64,000 nt of DNA from Brugia malayi (taxonomy: Eukaryota > Nematoda > Chromadorea > Rhabditida > Onchocercidae): the NCBI RefSeq assembly GCF_000002995.4, contig NW_025062478.1:2394001-2458000 (forward strand). Direction: 5' to 3'. A program made the position numbers and the translations under genes. The notes under the pieces were generated by a model that was not told the origin of the DNA, did no database searches, and saw only the letters and a list, made by a program, of their open reading frames with translations. Of this stretch, positions 22,844-36,090 are shown one piece after another; positions within the stretch are counted from its first letter, which is position 1; every line of letters starts with the position of its first letter.

Positions 22844-25800
22844 ATGGCGTTATCATGGATGCATTGTAATAATTGCTATCTGATTGCATCTACTCAGAAT
22901 ATAAACAAAAATGAAACTTTTGCGCTTGCTAATTGTGGACATATATTCTGCTCTACGTGTCGTGATAAATGTGGTTCGTTATGGATATTTTTTCTATCAT
23001 TCATAAAACAAAGATGGTATATGTTACAAATATTATTAAATAATTATATCCATTATTTTTTCCTATTGCAAAATCATTTCAGGTTGTTTTTCAATTGGAG
23101 CTATTTTATTTTTTAGACACAATATTAACGGAATATTTTACTCCTTTTACTTTTACATCTTGTTATGATATCACTTTATTTTAATCCTAATAGGTTTACT
23201 TTTTATTTTTAACTTGACTTCTTCAGCATTTCTTCTCACCGGGACATTATCTTTTGATTATGTTCAAAACGAAACTTTTTTTTTCCATTTTATTTTAATC
23301 CAAATGGAATTATTTATTTTCTGCATATTTATTTAATTTTGTTAACTAACTCATTAAGCCTGTAATGTGTTAAAGCAAGAAATTAAAATTAATTGTTGGA
23401 TAAAAATTTTCTACAATGCGTGAGGTAATTGTCATTGCAATAGTGAAAATTATGCTTCTTTTAAAAGTAACTGAATATTGAATATAGTTTGTCATCAATT
23501 ATAATTAATCAAATAAATTTCCTTCAAATGAATTTATTTATGATTGTAGTATCAAGGAAGATGTGTATGGTGTGTCAACGTTCACCTTTTGTTTATGAAG
23601 ATGTGGGACGTCATATGAGTGAGAAAACAAAAAGATATTTCCAGGTTAGTATTAAATGACACATAGTTGGTCAACTTTTTAACTTTTTTTACTTTAGTTA
23701 AATTTTTTTTTTTGGAGAAATTATAACTGAAAATAAATATAATTTCAGGCACCTAATACTTTACTGATGAATACCTTACAAAAGGTAAATTCAGTTATTA
23801 AATTCCAGCAGAATCAGTACAAAATAATGCAAAAAAATGTGAGCAATATGGTAAGTTTTTGCTTTTTTTTAGGGTGTGGTTTTTTTTTAGAAATGTTCTT
23901 ATTACTAATCTTGGTGATTTCTTGTGCATTATCAAGTTGACAGTATTAACCATAATAATGATTCCCTAGTTTAGAGTTATCAAATAGCTTATCACTTAAT
24001 TCTAGTTATACTATTAAGAAGAGATTTGGAACTTTTTTGATGAAAGCATTATGTTCTGATGAAAAGTTCTCTCTTCTTTATAATCAAAACTAATCAAATT
24101 AAATTTCATCAGCTACGAAGAGTATTAACGAAATTGTTACTTAATTTACATCCTTCAAAATCAGCACTTGCAAGAACCACAGATATTGGATAGAATATAT
24201 GCCTAATAAGCCTATCTTTTCCAGGCATTGAAATGTATTCTAGTACTTATAATTATAGTAAACATCTGTTTTCCATGGTAATAATAAAAAAAAAATTGCA
24301 CATTTGTAATAATTTAGGAAATTGGGTAAGCTTCAACACATAAAGAAGATTAGCCTAATTTTTATTCGCAGGCATACTCATTTTACATCATTTCTTTTAA
24401 ATGTTGATTTAAAAAATTTTTTAAATCATAGTATAAAGTATGCTATATTTTCTTTATAAATCTTGGAAATATTTTGTCATTATGATTTTAGCACGAACAT
24501 ATGGATGATATAGTTGATCGATGCAAGGAAACTGCGAAGATCTGCGATTTTTTGGGGAAGTTAGTTTTATTTATTTATTTTTTGATCTTTGCAAAATCTT
24601 CTGATTATTGCATTATTATTATTATTGCTGATTTTTTACTTCAGAAAGATGTTGAAGGTTGTATACAGTTATTATTTTGTTGAAGCAAACAAATTTTTTT
24701 CGGAAAATAAATAAACATCTATGTTTCCTTTTTTTTATTAAGATTTTTGATGATCATTTAAATTTTTTTTTAGGAATGTAAACTCATTGGCTACAAATTT
24801 ACAGCACTATCGTGGAATGTTGCAGCACTTGAATAGCTCATTTACGGACTATGAGCAAAATTTGAAATATTTTGAAGATATTAGTGGGATTGCCGATGCA
24901 TCAGGTATGTTTTCAAATTTGGATATAACTTAGGAGGAAAAAGGAGACGTGTTATGAGACGTGCTATGAATGTTATAAAGAAGAAGAAATTTACTGGATA
25001 TATTAACAAAAAAAAAGTTAAAGTAAAGATGAAAATTGTTAATTGTATTCATATTTAGGATCGGTTGATTTGCAGCATCATTCATCTAAAGACAATAACG
25101 TAAAATATTTATTTTTTTCATATCTTCATAACAATTATTGTAATTATTTTTGTAGCAAAAAGATTCTTCAAAAGGTTTCCTATGTAACATGGACAAATTT
25201 GAATAATTTTGTCCCTTGAGAGAAAATAAATATCAATCGGTTTTTCTTCGTGAGCATTAACTATGTATGTAATAGCATTAGTTTGATAAATTATCTTAAC
25301 TTTTTGTATTATTTCTGAACAAAATTCGAAATAGTATTTGATGTAATAAGAAAAGATTGACCGAAGGATCTTTTAAAGTAAGAATTTTAGCTGTTAATGT
25401 TTGTAATTCTTTATTATTTGATCTCATAAAAGAATTTATTCTTCAGGAAGAATTGAGCAAAGCAAACACTTTTCCTCTTCGAAATAGATCTTTTAATAGC
25501 ATTTTGTCGCCAAATAGGGTAAGGTTGAACAACTGCAACTTTTCATTTTTTGTATTTTATAAATATGTGCTGTATTTTTTTTTCTTTTTTTATTCAAATT
25601 CTTAAATGCTTTTAATTCTTAATTTTAACATCATCTCACGTCACTATTACTTATAGGTGTTTTCTTAAGAAAAAGTGTTTCGATACTTTAGATATTATAG
25701 ATTGATAATTTACTTTAAATTATATAATTTTCATATATATTTATAGCAAAGTTCATCGAAATGCAATGCAGCAATCAGCAAATCGTTCATTCCTTGTTTT

Positions 25801-26802
25801 AATGCCGACGACAATCTCTCAGTGTCATGTCTTCAGTCAGTGAAGAAATCTGGAAATTTGGCAGCGATATTTGATCGTAGAGATAAAAGTAATGCAATGA
25901 AGTTGAATCAGTGAGTTGTTTATCATTTGAGACATCTCATAAATATTACATTCATCTAATCGTATTTTGAAATTTTGAGTTTTTCTCTTGCAAAAGATTA
26001 TGAGCGATATCGATTATTGTTCAGGAAAGGATATGTTTTGAGTTGCAAGTCTTATTTATATACGACTTTCTTTCTAGATATTGAAATTTTTTTTTTCTTT
26101 ATTTTAACTTTCATCTTTTTTTTTTGTTTTGCGAGTAGAATATTGAGCACTAAAATCGTTCAATAGTATTGTTGCTTTTTATTAATATGAATTCCACTAA
26201 TAAAAGTCTCAGTCTTTTGAAGTATTTAAGTGTAATTATTCACTAAAATACTTTTAAAAAAAGAAAAATTCAAAAAATATTCTAACATTTGAACAGTAGT
26301 TTTATGTCTAAGCAAACATTTTCAGATTGATTCAAGGTTATTTTGCACATGAATATACAAAAAATGCTGAAAATAAATGTTGTAATTTTTTAGTACTTTT
26401 GAAAGTTGCATTGACTTTACTAAATATTTTTTTTCTGCTATATTCAAAATAGTTTAGTATAAATTGATAATAAGTTTTATTCATTGATACTACTTCTTTT
26501 TTTCTTTTTTTAGAACTATTAATATTAGCAATCCATACATGCAATATATATCGCAAAAGAATTCTCATTTATCAACAATTATTGATGGAAATTTTACCTG
26601 TTCGGCTGTGGCACAAATTAAAAAGGATGAATTTAATATGCAACAACTGAGAAAGAAAAAACGATCAAAAGTACTGGAAGATATGCAATTATCAAAGAAC
26701 GCATTTAAATTAAGATCGATTACGCATGGATTCTATAACGTACGTGCGAATTCTCGTAGCCATTCACCACCTCATAAATGCACTCGTTCTAATGATAATT
26801 AA
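22844..26802 (+). CDS. ZHP / RNF212-like meiotic RING finger protein
   Basis: Nine exons: 22844-22970, 23550-23644, 23749-23850, 24492-24559, 24774-24904, 25059-25099, 25447-25518, 25747-25910, 26514-26802; 1089 nt, 362 aa. The N-terminus MALSWMHCNNC begins the characteristic C3HC4 RING: C8, C11, C31, H33, C36, C39, C48, C51 (CGHIFCSTC, CMVC), placed at the extreme N-terminus with a short Trp-containing lead as in RNF212, yeast Zip3 and C. elegans ZHP-1 to ZHP-4. A helical region follows (LMNTLQKVNSVIKFQQNQ, TNLQHYRGMLQHLNSSF) then a Ser/Asn-rich basic tail ending in RSHSPPHK. Length is near that of ZHP-3. These proteins mark crossover sites on the synaptonemal complex and act as SUMO or ubiquitin E3 factors. 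The ATG directly follows a TTTTCAG acceptor, so trans-splicing right at the start is likely. Confidence 0.85.
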
Positions 26803-29022
26803 TTTATCATTGATTTTTTCTTTTTTGATTTGAATATTTCTGTAAAATATATCTAGATTTGTGCATAAGAAATTGGATTATAAATTTGTATCAGCTGGGA
26901 AAAGATGAAACTTACTATTGAATTGTTGTCGTACAATTTGATTAATACTATGATTTAATCACAATAATAATAATCGTAGTGTGATTATTTATATTGAAGT
27001 AGAAGTTAGGAATTTGATATTGTTTACTGGATGAATTTTATCTGAGACTGTTATGGATCGATTTCTTTCCAACTTAAATGAAATAACTGGAATATTTTAG
27101 TGTTTTATATGCTTGTTGTTAGAGTTGATTAGAGTAAATGAAAAAATAAGTAGGTAAATGCAAAGCAGTTGAATAGTTATTGAATGGATTTCAATGAAGT
27201 TTATTACAGATTGTTGACACCTCGATGAATTATTGTTGACACGTAGATAAATTGTTGTTATGCATTTGATAATTTCAATTTTTATTTAAAAACTGCTAAT
27301 GATGTCATTCATTTACACAATGCCTTAAAATCCTTTCTTTCTCCCTCATTCTCTCTCTCTCCTCATCCTTTTTCCAGCTGATGTTAAGTTCTGGTGTTGT
27401 TTTAATTTTAATCTTTGTTGTTTTTATTCCATTTATCATGTCATTTAATCAAAACTGGTGTTTAATTTAAAAATATAACTGAATTAATTTTGGTGTAATG
27501 AGCATTTCATCCTGTTTGTAATTAATTATTTTGGTTCATTCTTTAAATTAATATCAATTGAGAAGAGATGGATATTTTTTCAAAGCATTACGATAATAAT
27601 TAGTTTGGTGGAATTTTTTTTTCTCTCTCTCTCTCTCTCTCTTCTATCTTTTTTAACCAATACATTTTTGATATTTATGAATTATAAGAAAAAAAAAAAA
27701 CAAAAAAATTATTTGCAGGTTGAAATGTTTCTTGGAAAATGGTAATGCCATATGAGAAAAATGATAAAAGTAAATAATGTAAAATTGTAAATATGTAAAA
27801 GTAATATATTTATTTTGATTTCCTGTGAAATTAAGAATAAATTGTATATTTTATGTGTTTTGTTGTTAGGTATTTTTTTCTTAATAATCATTCCAACTGA
27901 ATATTATAAATATTTTAATTTTAATCTTTTATGAAAAAAAAAAAAAAAAAAAAGGAAAACAACTGGAGCTATTTTCATGCATATTTCATTATTCTTTATT
28001 CGCTTTTCTGCTAAAATTCTTATTCAATTATTTATGGATGTATTATCATAATGTAAGAGCAAGAGTAGCAATGATTGTTTGGAGAATAACTTTTCCGGAA
28101 ATGTTAAATTGAGGAAAACGGATTTAGAATAAGTAATTTCAGTAAGCTTTAGAAGTGTGTAGTATTGATAAGTGTGTCAGAATTGATGGAAATATTGTAC
28201 ATAATCGTTGAAGAGAGGAGTAGAAATATTCAAATAATCAATTTCAAATAATGATTGAAATAGACAGATAGATATATATATATAGAGAGAGAGGGGAGAG
28301 GGAGAGAAAGGGAGAGAGAGGGATAAAAATGAGGAATAATCATTGGTTAATTCATATAGTGTTCACATAAGATGCATCTCGTTAATTTTGTTGTAAAATT
28401 CTTTCACAGTAGTCGAAATTTTAATATTTGATTTATACTAATGAACTAAAAATTTAATTTATACTAATGAACTAATGTCGAACTAATGAAAAGGGATACT
28501 AATTAATATATTCTAGCCGAGCATGGAAAATTAAATGGTTTTATCGAAAGAAACAAAATTCAAAATTTGAAATACTTAAATGGATTGGATTATTTCATTC
28601 GAAAATGGCGCATGTCAATAAATCGGTAGCAAAAAGTTACACTAAATACTTTTCCATGTGACTTTTTTTTTTATTGCAAATATGTGCTTTATTCTTTAAC
28701 AATTTAATTAATTTTTTTTTTCTTTTTTTTTTTATGTTTATTCTCTAACAATTTAGTTAATTGTTTTTTTTTTTAATGTTATTCGAAGTTTTTTCTTCTT
28801 TTCCCTAAAAAAAAAAAAAAAAAAATTTATCAAATATTTAATGGTAAAAAAAACAAAACAAAAAACAAAAACATTACGTTTTATTTAGATTAATTTATAC
28901 AATAATTTTAAAAATTAATGAAATTTCAGGATGCAAAGTGCTATTGTCACAATAAAAATGGTTAACAATGTGGTTGTGGTGTTTTATCAATTATTATAAT
29001 TATCATTTCCAATTAATAAACA
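26803..29022. other. Intergenic, about 2.2 kb, microsatellites only
   Basis: Plain AT-rich DNA between the ZHP-like gene and the first acyltransferase. It contains (CT)n tracts near 27344-27362 and 27621-27643, an AT/GA-rich tract at 28270-28325, and long poly-T/poly-A runs (27934-27953, 28807-28826). No supported gene. A TTTCAG site at 28929 precedes a 22-codon upstream frame (28931-28999) in the leader of the next gene. Confidence 0.55.
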
Positions 29023-31753
29023 ATGAATTTACCAAATTTAACAGGTTTATTCTTTTGGTTATTATTATTTCTATCATCATTTCTTGGCTCTATATTTCTT
29101 CTCTTTCCATTTATTCCACTCATATATTTTGCTCCTTCTTTATGGCGTATATTTGCTGATTGTTTTATTGGATATTGGTTAATTTTACCTTCGGTAAGTT
29201 CTGAAAAAAAATTTTTTTTTTTCTCTGAACTAGAAAATTTCAATATCTATTTCAATATCAATAAATTTCAATAGCTACCAAAAAAAAAAATATTTTTTTG
29301 GATTTAAATTTTGATGTGATAACTTTGTAACAATGCTTATCATATCACTAATCAAAAATGATTTCATCTTATGCATGATGATTATACTGATAAACAATAG
29401 CTTAGCATTTTTGTTTTCAGAAAGTTATTAGACAACATTAACCTATATCTATTTATTTCCTGTGACTATATGTTAAATACTAATATTAAATATTTTTAAC
29501 TACTAGGATAAAATTTTTAGGATGAATTTTAATTATGGTTATGTTCTAATTATCATCAATTATGCTTTATTTCTTATACTTTATATTCATTAATTATGCT
29601 TTTATCTTATGTGTTTCTTTTTTTCTTTCAGTCATTGTGTGATTATATTTTGGGAGTAAAATTTCATATCACTGGCGATATGATCAGTTGTTCTGAACCA
29701 GCATTGATTATCATGAATCATAGAACAAGACTTGATTGGTTGTTCTTTTGGAATGCACTTTACAAAATGAATCCATGGTTACTTACAACTGAGAAAATAT
29801 CATTGAAAAAACCATTGAAATCTATTCCTGGTGCAGGTTCTTTTTTTTTTTTTTTTGTTAAAGAATTATAAGTTTGTGAATAATTGTTGTATGAAGTTTA
29901 ACTTGTTGATTTGATTTATGAAAATTCTGCTTGGAAAATTAAATTTTAAATTTGCAGTTTTTTTTTTTTTTTTTATTGAGAAGAATTGATATCTTTAATA
30001 ATATTTTTTAAAATTAATTTTCATGTTATATTGATTCTTTTCTCCTATCTTTTTCTTTTTTGTTGCGTCTTTTCTTCTTCTAATAAATAAATTTTTTCTC
30101 TTTTTGGATTTGAAAATTCTCCAAAAATTTAGGATGGGCAATGCAATGCGCTGCTTATTTGTTCCTGGAACGTAATTACAAAAATGATGCGCATACTATT
30201 GATGATATGATCACGTATTACAAAGATTTGGGACGTCATTATCAGGTTAATTTTCGTCATTCATAATTAATCTTACATTTTCTAGTTCTCATTTTGTTTG
30301 CCTTATGAACAAATATTTTAATTCTATTTGTTCTAAAAAATTAGACTAAAATACATTAATTAGAAATAGATGCTATTTTGATTAAATCTAAGAGAAGATT
30401 ATGAAGGAATTTTCAGTTATAGAAATAAATAGATTCATTTATAGTTGATTTTAGTTTGATATTTGATTTTCTGTTTTGTTAATTTCAACATATATTTGTC
30501 TAATAATTAATGTATTTTAATATCATTGTTGAGTTTGCTACTGAACTTGAATATTTCCTGTTTCTTAAATGACTGCGACGGATTTTTTTTTTTTTGTGGT
30601 ATATGATTTTTTTTTTTTAGATTTTACTTTTTCCGGAAGGAACAGATCGTGGTGAACGAGCTGCAAAGAATAGTGACCAATTTGCAATGCAAAACGGTTT
30701 ACCATTATATCACTTTGTTTTGCATCCTCGTACGACGGGTTTTTCATATATGATACAAGTAATGCGTCAAAGTTAGTTTATTTTTTTTTCAACATTTAAG
30801 AGAAATTTTGTATAATATATTTTAGTGATAAAAAAAAAAAGAAAAACGATTCTTTTAATTATTACATCAACATATCATTTCTAGAGAGATTATCAACTTT
30901 TCTTTTTCCTTTTGCTGCAGAAAGTTATCTAAAGAATGTTTACGACATAACAGTTGGCTATCCGGATGAGATTATCAGTTCAGAATTAGAAATACTTCGA
31001 AACGGTCGCTTTCCGCATGCTGTGCATTTTGATGTGAAAAGATATAATGAAAATGATTTACCTCAAGATAACACTGGTTTGATTAATTGGCTTAATAATA
31101 TTTGGAGAGAAAAGGAGGATCGACTCAAAAATTTTTACAAAGCTGATGTCGCCAACAGAAAATTCTTACCATCTAGTAGTAAGAAGAATGATTGGCTGGT
31201 TAGCATTTCTTTCTATTGTTTTTTGTCAAAATAGTTTTGTTTATCTGTGTGATTCTCTGGAATAATTAGTTTTTTCGATAATAGGAAGAAAACAGGTCGG
31301 AATATAATCAAAACTTCTTAACTGAAACTAATGGTAGAGATTTCAGTCTAGATTTCAATAAAAATAAATCACTTCCTTGGTTTAAATGATAGGTATGAAA
31401 GTTTAATGAAGAAATAAGAGTATCATAAATTAAAGATGACATGAAATAAGTATGATATATTTACTCGAATTATTTATTTACTGTCATCAGATTATATTCA
31501 AAATAAAGTATATAAAAGCATTTTTTTTTTTCAGATTCATTCGACAGGCATTGGTTATTATTGTGCTTTTTCATTTTGGATAGCAATGTCTATAATATGG
31601 ATTTATTTTATTGTTTATTTTTTCTTTGTCAAGATTTATGTATTCTTTGCCTGTGTTTTTTATGTTTATTGTCACTGGAAATATGCTGGTGTACAAAATT
31701 TAGCTATACAGCTATTCAAACAACAACAGCAACAACAACAACGTCAACAATAA
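29023..31753 (+). CDS. LCLAT1-like lysophospholipid acyltransferase 1 (acl-8/9/10 type)
   Basis: Exons: 29023-29193, 29632-29836, 30133-30245, 30621-30771, 30921-31198, 31535-31753; 1137 nt, 378 aa. Acyltransferase block I NHRTRLDW (H87-x4-D92) and block III LFPEGTDRG (about 166-174) are intact, with VLHPRTTGF downstream, as in LCLAT1/AGPAT8 and C. elegans ACL-8/9/10. An N-terminal hydrophobic segment (about 8-40) and a C-terminal one (FWIAMSIIWIYFIVYFFF) suggest ER membrane anchoring. The family acylates lysophospholipids or cardiolipin precursors, shaping phosphatidylinositol and cardiolipin acyl chains. The tail is a Gln run encoded by (CAA)n. An alternative last exon at 31285-31389 would replace the C-terminal membrane segment. 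It is paralogous to the gene 4.3 kb downstream, with shared intron positions. Confidence 0.88.
31285..31389 (+). CDS. Alternative terminal exon of acyltransferase 1
   Basis: Acceptor ATAATAG at 31284, then a 34-codon frame (EENRSEYNQNF, LDFNKNKSLPWFK) that joins exon 31198 in phase 0 and ends at TGA 31387-31389. GTATGA follows at 31394, so the block could also be a cassette exon bearing a stop. Using it yields a hydrophilic end and drops the C-terminal membrane segment encoded by 31535-31753; the paralogue has no equivalent. Confidence 0.45.
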   Translation, partial: EENRSEYNQNFLTETNGRDFSLDFNKNKSLPWFK

Positions 31754-32677
31754 CGGTAACTGAAGCAACAACAATAAGAACAACAATAACAGTAATATTA
31801 CCAGAAGCAACAATAAGTGAATAAAAATTTTAAATTGCTTCTTATATTTTATACCTCAAAAAAAAAAAAAAAAAAAAGAAGAAATTGCTTCCATAAGTAG
31901 TACTTCTTTCATTGAAATCAGCAGAATCACATAACCTTTCGGTTTTTCCTTTCTTTTTTTTTTTTTTTTTTGTTTTTGTTTTTGTTTATTTTTATGCTAC
32001 ATTCATCTGTCAATTTTTTTCATCTTATATTCTAGTCATTTATCCTATGATTATACCATTTAAAAAAAAAATCATTTTGCTGAGCATTAAATGTGAGTTA
32101 CGCTAATCTGAAGCAACTAAATATTGACTATTAGCAATGAATCTAAATAAAATAGTTTGAAAAATGTGAGAAAAAAAAATTTAGTCATTTTCAAAATTCA
32201 CATTTATACATTTATTGTGTTAAATATATATGATCTCATTATCTTAATTTCTTTAATTTTTTATTAGCATAATTGCTTATAAATATTTAATATTTTTTTT
32301 TTTAAATTGTTTTTGCAAATATTTTTGTTAGGAAGGTATATTGTATTAGTACATATTACTCTTTGAATATTTATGTTTATCATGTTATTCAAATTTCAAA
32401 AAAAAAAAAACTTAGTTTTATTTGAAACTTGAAATGTTTGTGAGATATTTCATTTTTAAATATTTCATTCATTGAAAGTTTTAATCATAATATTCTACCA
32501 TTTCTTTTTGTTAAATATAATATTGCTATAAATTTTTAAAAATTACTTTTTTTTATTGATCTTTTTTAATTATATTATGATGTTTTAACACAGGACTTTT
32601 AACATTTTCATTGATTTGAATTGTATGTTAGGAGATTTTATATATATGTGTGAATATACGATAAAATATTATTAATT

Positions 32678-32725
32678 TACGTAAGATAAACCGTCTATGA
32701 CGTGTTACTTACGTCTACGACGTAT
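32678..32725. repeat. ACGT-bearing short direct repeats
   Basis: GTCTATGACGTGTTACTTAC is followed directly by GTCTACGACGTATTGACTTG, an imperfect tandem duplication with two ACGT cores per unit, in otherwise plain AT-rich DNA about 1 kb past the first acyltransferase. Confidence 0.4.
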
Positions 32726-34702
32726 TGACTTGTCTGTAAACAAATTTTTTATTATTTATTTATTCCTAAAAATATTGAGTAATTTTTGAATAGCTCATTT
32801 AGTGAGTGAAATATTTGTAAAAATATATTTCCATTTGATGTATATTATTAGGAATGCTAATGGTTTAATGATTTAAGATTTTTTAAAAGATGTTGAATTA
32901 AAGGAATGTGAACGAAATTATTAATTAAATCATATAAATGAATTTGTCCATAAATAATTTACTTATCTATCGTTGATTTACTAATTTATATGATAATTAG
33001 GAAATAATCATTTACTTCTTGGTTAGGTAATTATTCTTTTATAATTTATGCACATAGTAATTTAGTCAAATATTGCTGATGTTAAAATTTTAACACTTTT
33101 TTTCCGTTTCAGTGCGATAAGTTCAGGAAAAAAAGTCTATGCTTAGTATTACTTAATAATAATAGCTTAATACTATACTTATTTGTTTACATTTCTATAA
33201 TCTAGAAGTATAATATTGATTTTAAAAAATAAACAAATTTCTAATATCATTTTTTTTTTTCTGTTTTTCAATTCGCATTAAATTTCTAATGAAAAAAGGA
33301 AAAAGGAATTTTTCCTAAGAGAGAAAAGAAAGAAGTAAGAGATGAGATGATGTTATATTTCATCATTTCAATTTCTTGTTCATTATCTGTTATTGAAAAA
33401 CTCTTTTAGAATTGTTGTGTGTCATCAATTCCTTTCTCCTTTCCTCTCTCTCTCCCCCTCTCTCTCTCTCTCTCTCTCTCTCTATTTCTTATTTATCAAA
33501 TCAATTAGAATTTCTAACTCTTCAATCAATTACAATTGGTAACTTTCAACTTATTTCAAGTAAGTGTCTTTCATCAATTCATTAAGTTTATAAAATAGTA
33601 AACATATGAGTTAAGTTTATAGTATGGAATGGGTAAACATAAAATATAATGCTAAAAGTAGAAAAGCTTTGATAATAGTACTGATAAGATGAATTATTGA
33701 TAAGATGATTTTTTTTTTCTGTTGGATATTCTTATCATAAAACAGATGAGAAATCGCTTTTTTTTTTTTTTTTTTTTTTCCTAAACATTAATGATTAACA
33801 ATTCTGTCATTTTATTACATCTTTTATTGTAATAATTGTGTAAAATTTTAGTCTTTACCAAAAGTTTTCTTATCAAATGAGCAAACCAAAATATTTATCA
33901 ATTATTTGAAATATTTTAATTTTTTAAAGTCCTCTAAAATTGATTACATTATTATTATTACTTTTATTATTATTATCATTATTATTGTTGTCATTATTAT
34001 TATTGCTATTATTATTGTCATTGTTATTTTTTATTATTAATATTTAAATTTCGTATTATTATACTAAAAGATAACAAAAGATTAAACTAGAAAATATGTA
34101 AAAATAATGATAGTAATATGATAAAATATTTGAAATTTATTAATTCTTATTTGTCATTTTTAATTTATGAATGTTTGTTTCATTAATCTTTAATTGATAG
34201 TTTATTTTAGTTAAATTCATATTAATAATTTTTATTTAATAATTTAATTTAGTAAAAAACTCATTAGAATATTTTTTTATTCTAATTCTTCCTATCTTTC
34301 ATATTGAGAACTGTACGAAATGATTTAATTTCTTCAATACGATGAAATAATACAAAAGAAAATGTTAGAATTGATTTATTCCTATGATCTCTCTCTTTTT
34401 CTTTCCTTTATTCTTTCTCGAGAATTTTGAAATTTATTTAAATTAATGTCGTATATACGTACGTACGTGTATAACGTATGTAATTTACATTATTTCATAT
34501 ATCAATTATTTATCGATTTAGTTGATTAAATCTTCGATTGTAATATATATGTAAAATAAGATAAATTCAATGCAACAATAATTATTTTACATATAATTAT
34601 AATGTTATAATATTATCGTCGATCACAATAATTGAATCGATTATCTTTGAATCACAATTATTTACTTAAGTGATATTACTTATCGAATAATAATGTTACA
34701 TA

Positions 34703-34858
34703 CATTCGTTGTTATCATTTATCTTGATTAACATTTATCTTAATTCATTCGTTATTATCATTTAGCTTAATTAAGAGTTATCTTAATTCATTCGTTATTA
34801 TCATTTAGCTTAATTAAGATTTATCTTAATTCATTCGTTATTATCATTTAGCTTAATG
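34703..34858. repeat. 43-bp tandem repeat, about 3.6 copies
   Basis: Unit begins CATTCGTTATTATCATTTAG and continues with the palindrome CTTAATTAAG and ATTTATCTTAATT. Copies 2-4 are nearly identical; copy 1 has several substitutions. Confidence 0.7.
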
Positions 34859-35509
34859 TCTCATTATTTTTTTTCCAGTTTTTGTTTTTATTTATTGTTT
34901 TTTAGGTAAATAATCATCATTTAAGTAAGTAGTTGTCATTTAACAACAGTTAATTAATCTTTTTATTTCTCTTAAAGACATATTTAACATTAATTGTTAT
35001 AATGATTTTCTAATTAGGAAATTGAAATATTTATTTCTGTTTGTTTTTAACTTTCAATTTTACTTTACATTATTGTTTTTATTATTGTTATTTTTTTTTT
35101 TTTTTTTACTGCTATGAAATAAAATTATTTTGGAAAATATTTTTATTATTTAATAATCAAATTAGCAAAGGATAGTTTTTTTGCATACTTTATCAAAATT
35201 TCTTATTGCTTATTAATTAAATTTATTTTTTTCATTTATTATTTATAAATTTTTCAATGTATTTTCTACTCCTTGTATCATTTATCATTCTTATTTTATT
35301 TATAATTATAAATTTTAAATTATTTTAATATATCGATAGCATTTTAGCTATATAGAAATCATCTTTTTCTTTAACAAAAAAATTTTTTTAAATCATTATA
35401 ATTTCAAATTTCATTTATGTAAATAATTATTTTGATAACATTTGTTCATTTTATATTTATTCATTCATTTGAAAATAACTTTTAAATATTCATATTTAAA
35501 AAATGATAG

Positions 35510-35647
35510 AATTTTATGAATTATTTTTCAGTGTTTTTTATTTTGTAAATCAAATTCGAAAAAATTATCAAAATGGAAAAAAATTTTATGAATTATTTTC
35601 AGTGTTTTTTGTTTTGTAAATCAAATTCGAAAATATTATCAAATTGG
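35510..35647. repeat. Tandem duplication of ~68 bp
   Basis: Two adjacent copies start AATTTTATGAATTATTTT(T)CAG and end TTCGAAAA(A/T)ATTATCAAA(A/T)TGG, about 90% alike. Confidence 0.65.
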
Positions 35648-36090
35648 ACTTTTTTTCATTTTAATAATATTCAAAATCAATAAATTAAAGCTTAAATGCT
35701 TAATAGAGAAAGTTCAATAATTAAATGATATTATTGTTTTGATATTTGATATAAAATGATAACTTTTTTTTTAAAAAAAAAAATTTTGATAAAACAAAAA
35801 ATAATTGATTATTAGTTGATATTTATAAAATGTTTAAAAAAGCAAAAAAATTTTGCATAATAATGAAACTAATTTTATCATTCAATCATTCTTTCATCTT
35901 TTTGTTTTTTTTTTTTTTTTTTTTTTTTTGTTTTTTGTTTTGTTTTTTGCTAAAAAAACTTTTAGCCATAAAAAAAAAAAATTGATAATAATTTTATTAT
36001 TTTGAAATAATTTTTCATTTTTTGTTTATCTATTAAAATAAAAAACAAAATTTTTTTTTTTCAGACAAAAATTTGAAAAGAAAAAAAAAA

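Larger units (their letters stand above)
31754..36090. other. Intergenic, about 4.3 kb, repeat-rich
   Basis: This lies between the two acyltransferase paralogues. Contents: an ACGT-bearing direct repeat (32678-32725), a (CT)n tract (33448-33483), (ATT)n-type stretches (33948-34030), a TACGTACGTACGT block near 34457, a 43-bp tandem repeat (34703-34858), a 68-bp duplication (35510-35647), and long poly-T. No coding exon supported. A TTTTCAG at 36059-36064, 27 bases before the next ATG, is a likely trans-splice acceptor. Confidence 0.55.

Noticed and set aside
29013..29243. Minus-strand 76-codon frame over the start of acyltransferase 1
   Set aside because: It is antisense to the N-terminal membrane exon; the sense strand has the supported gene.
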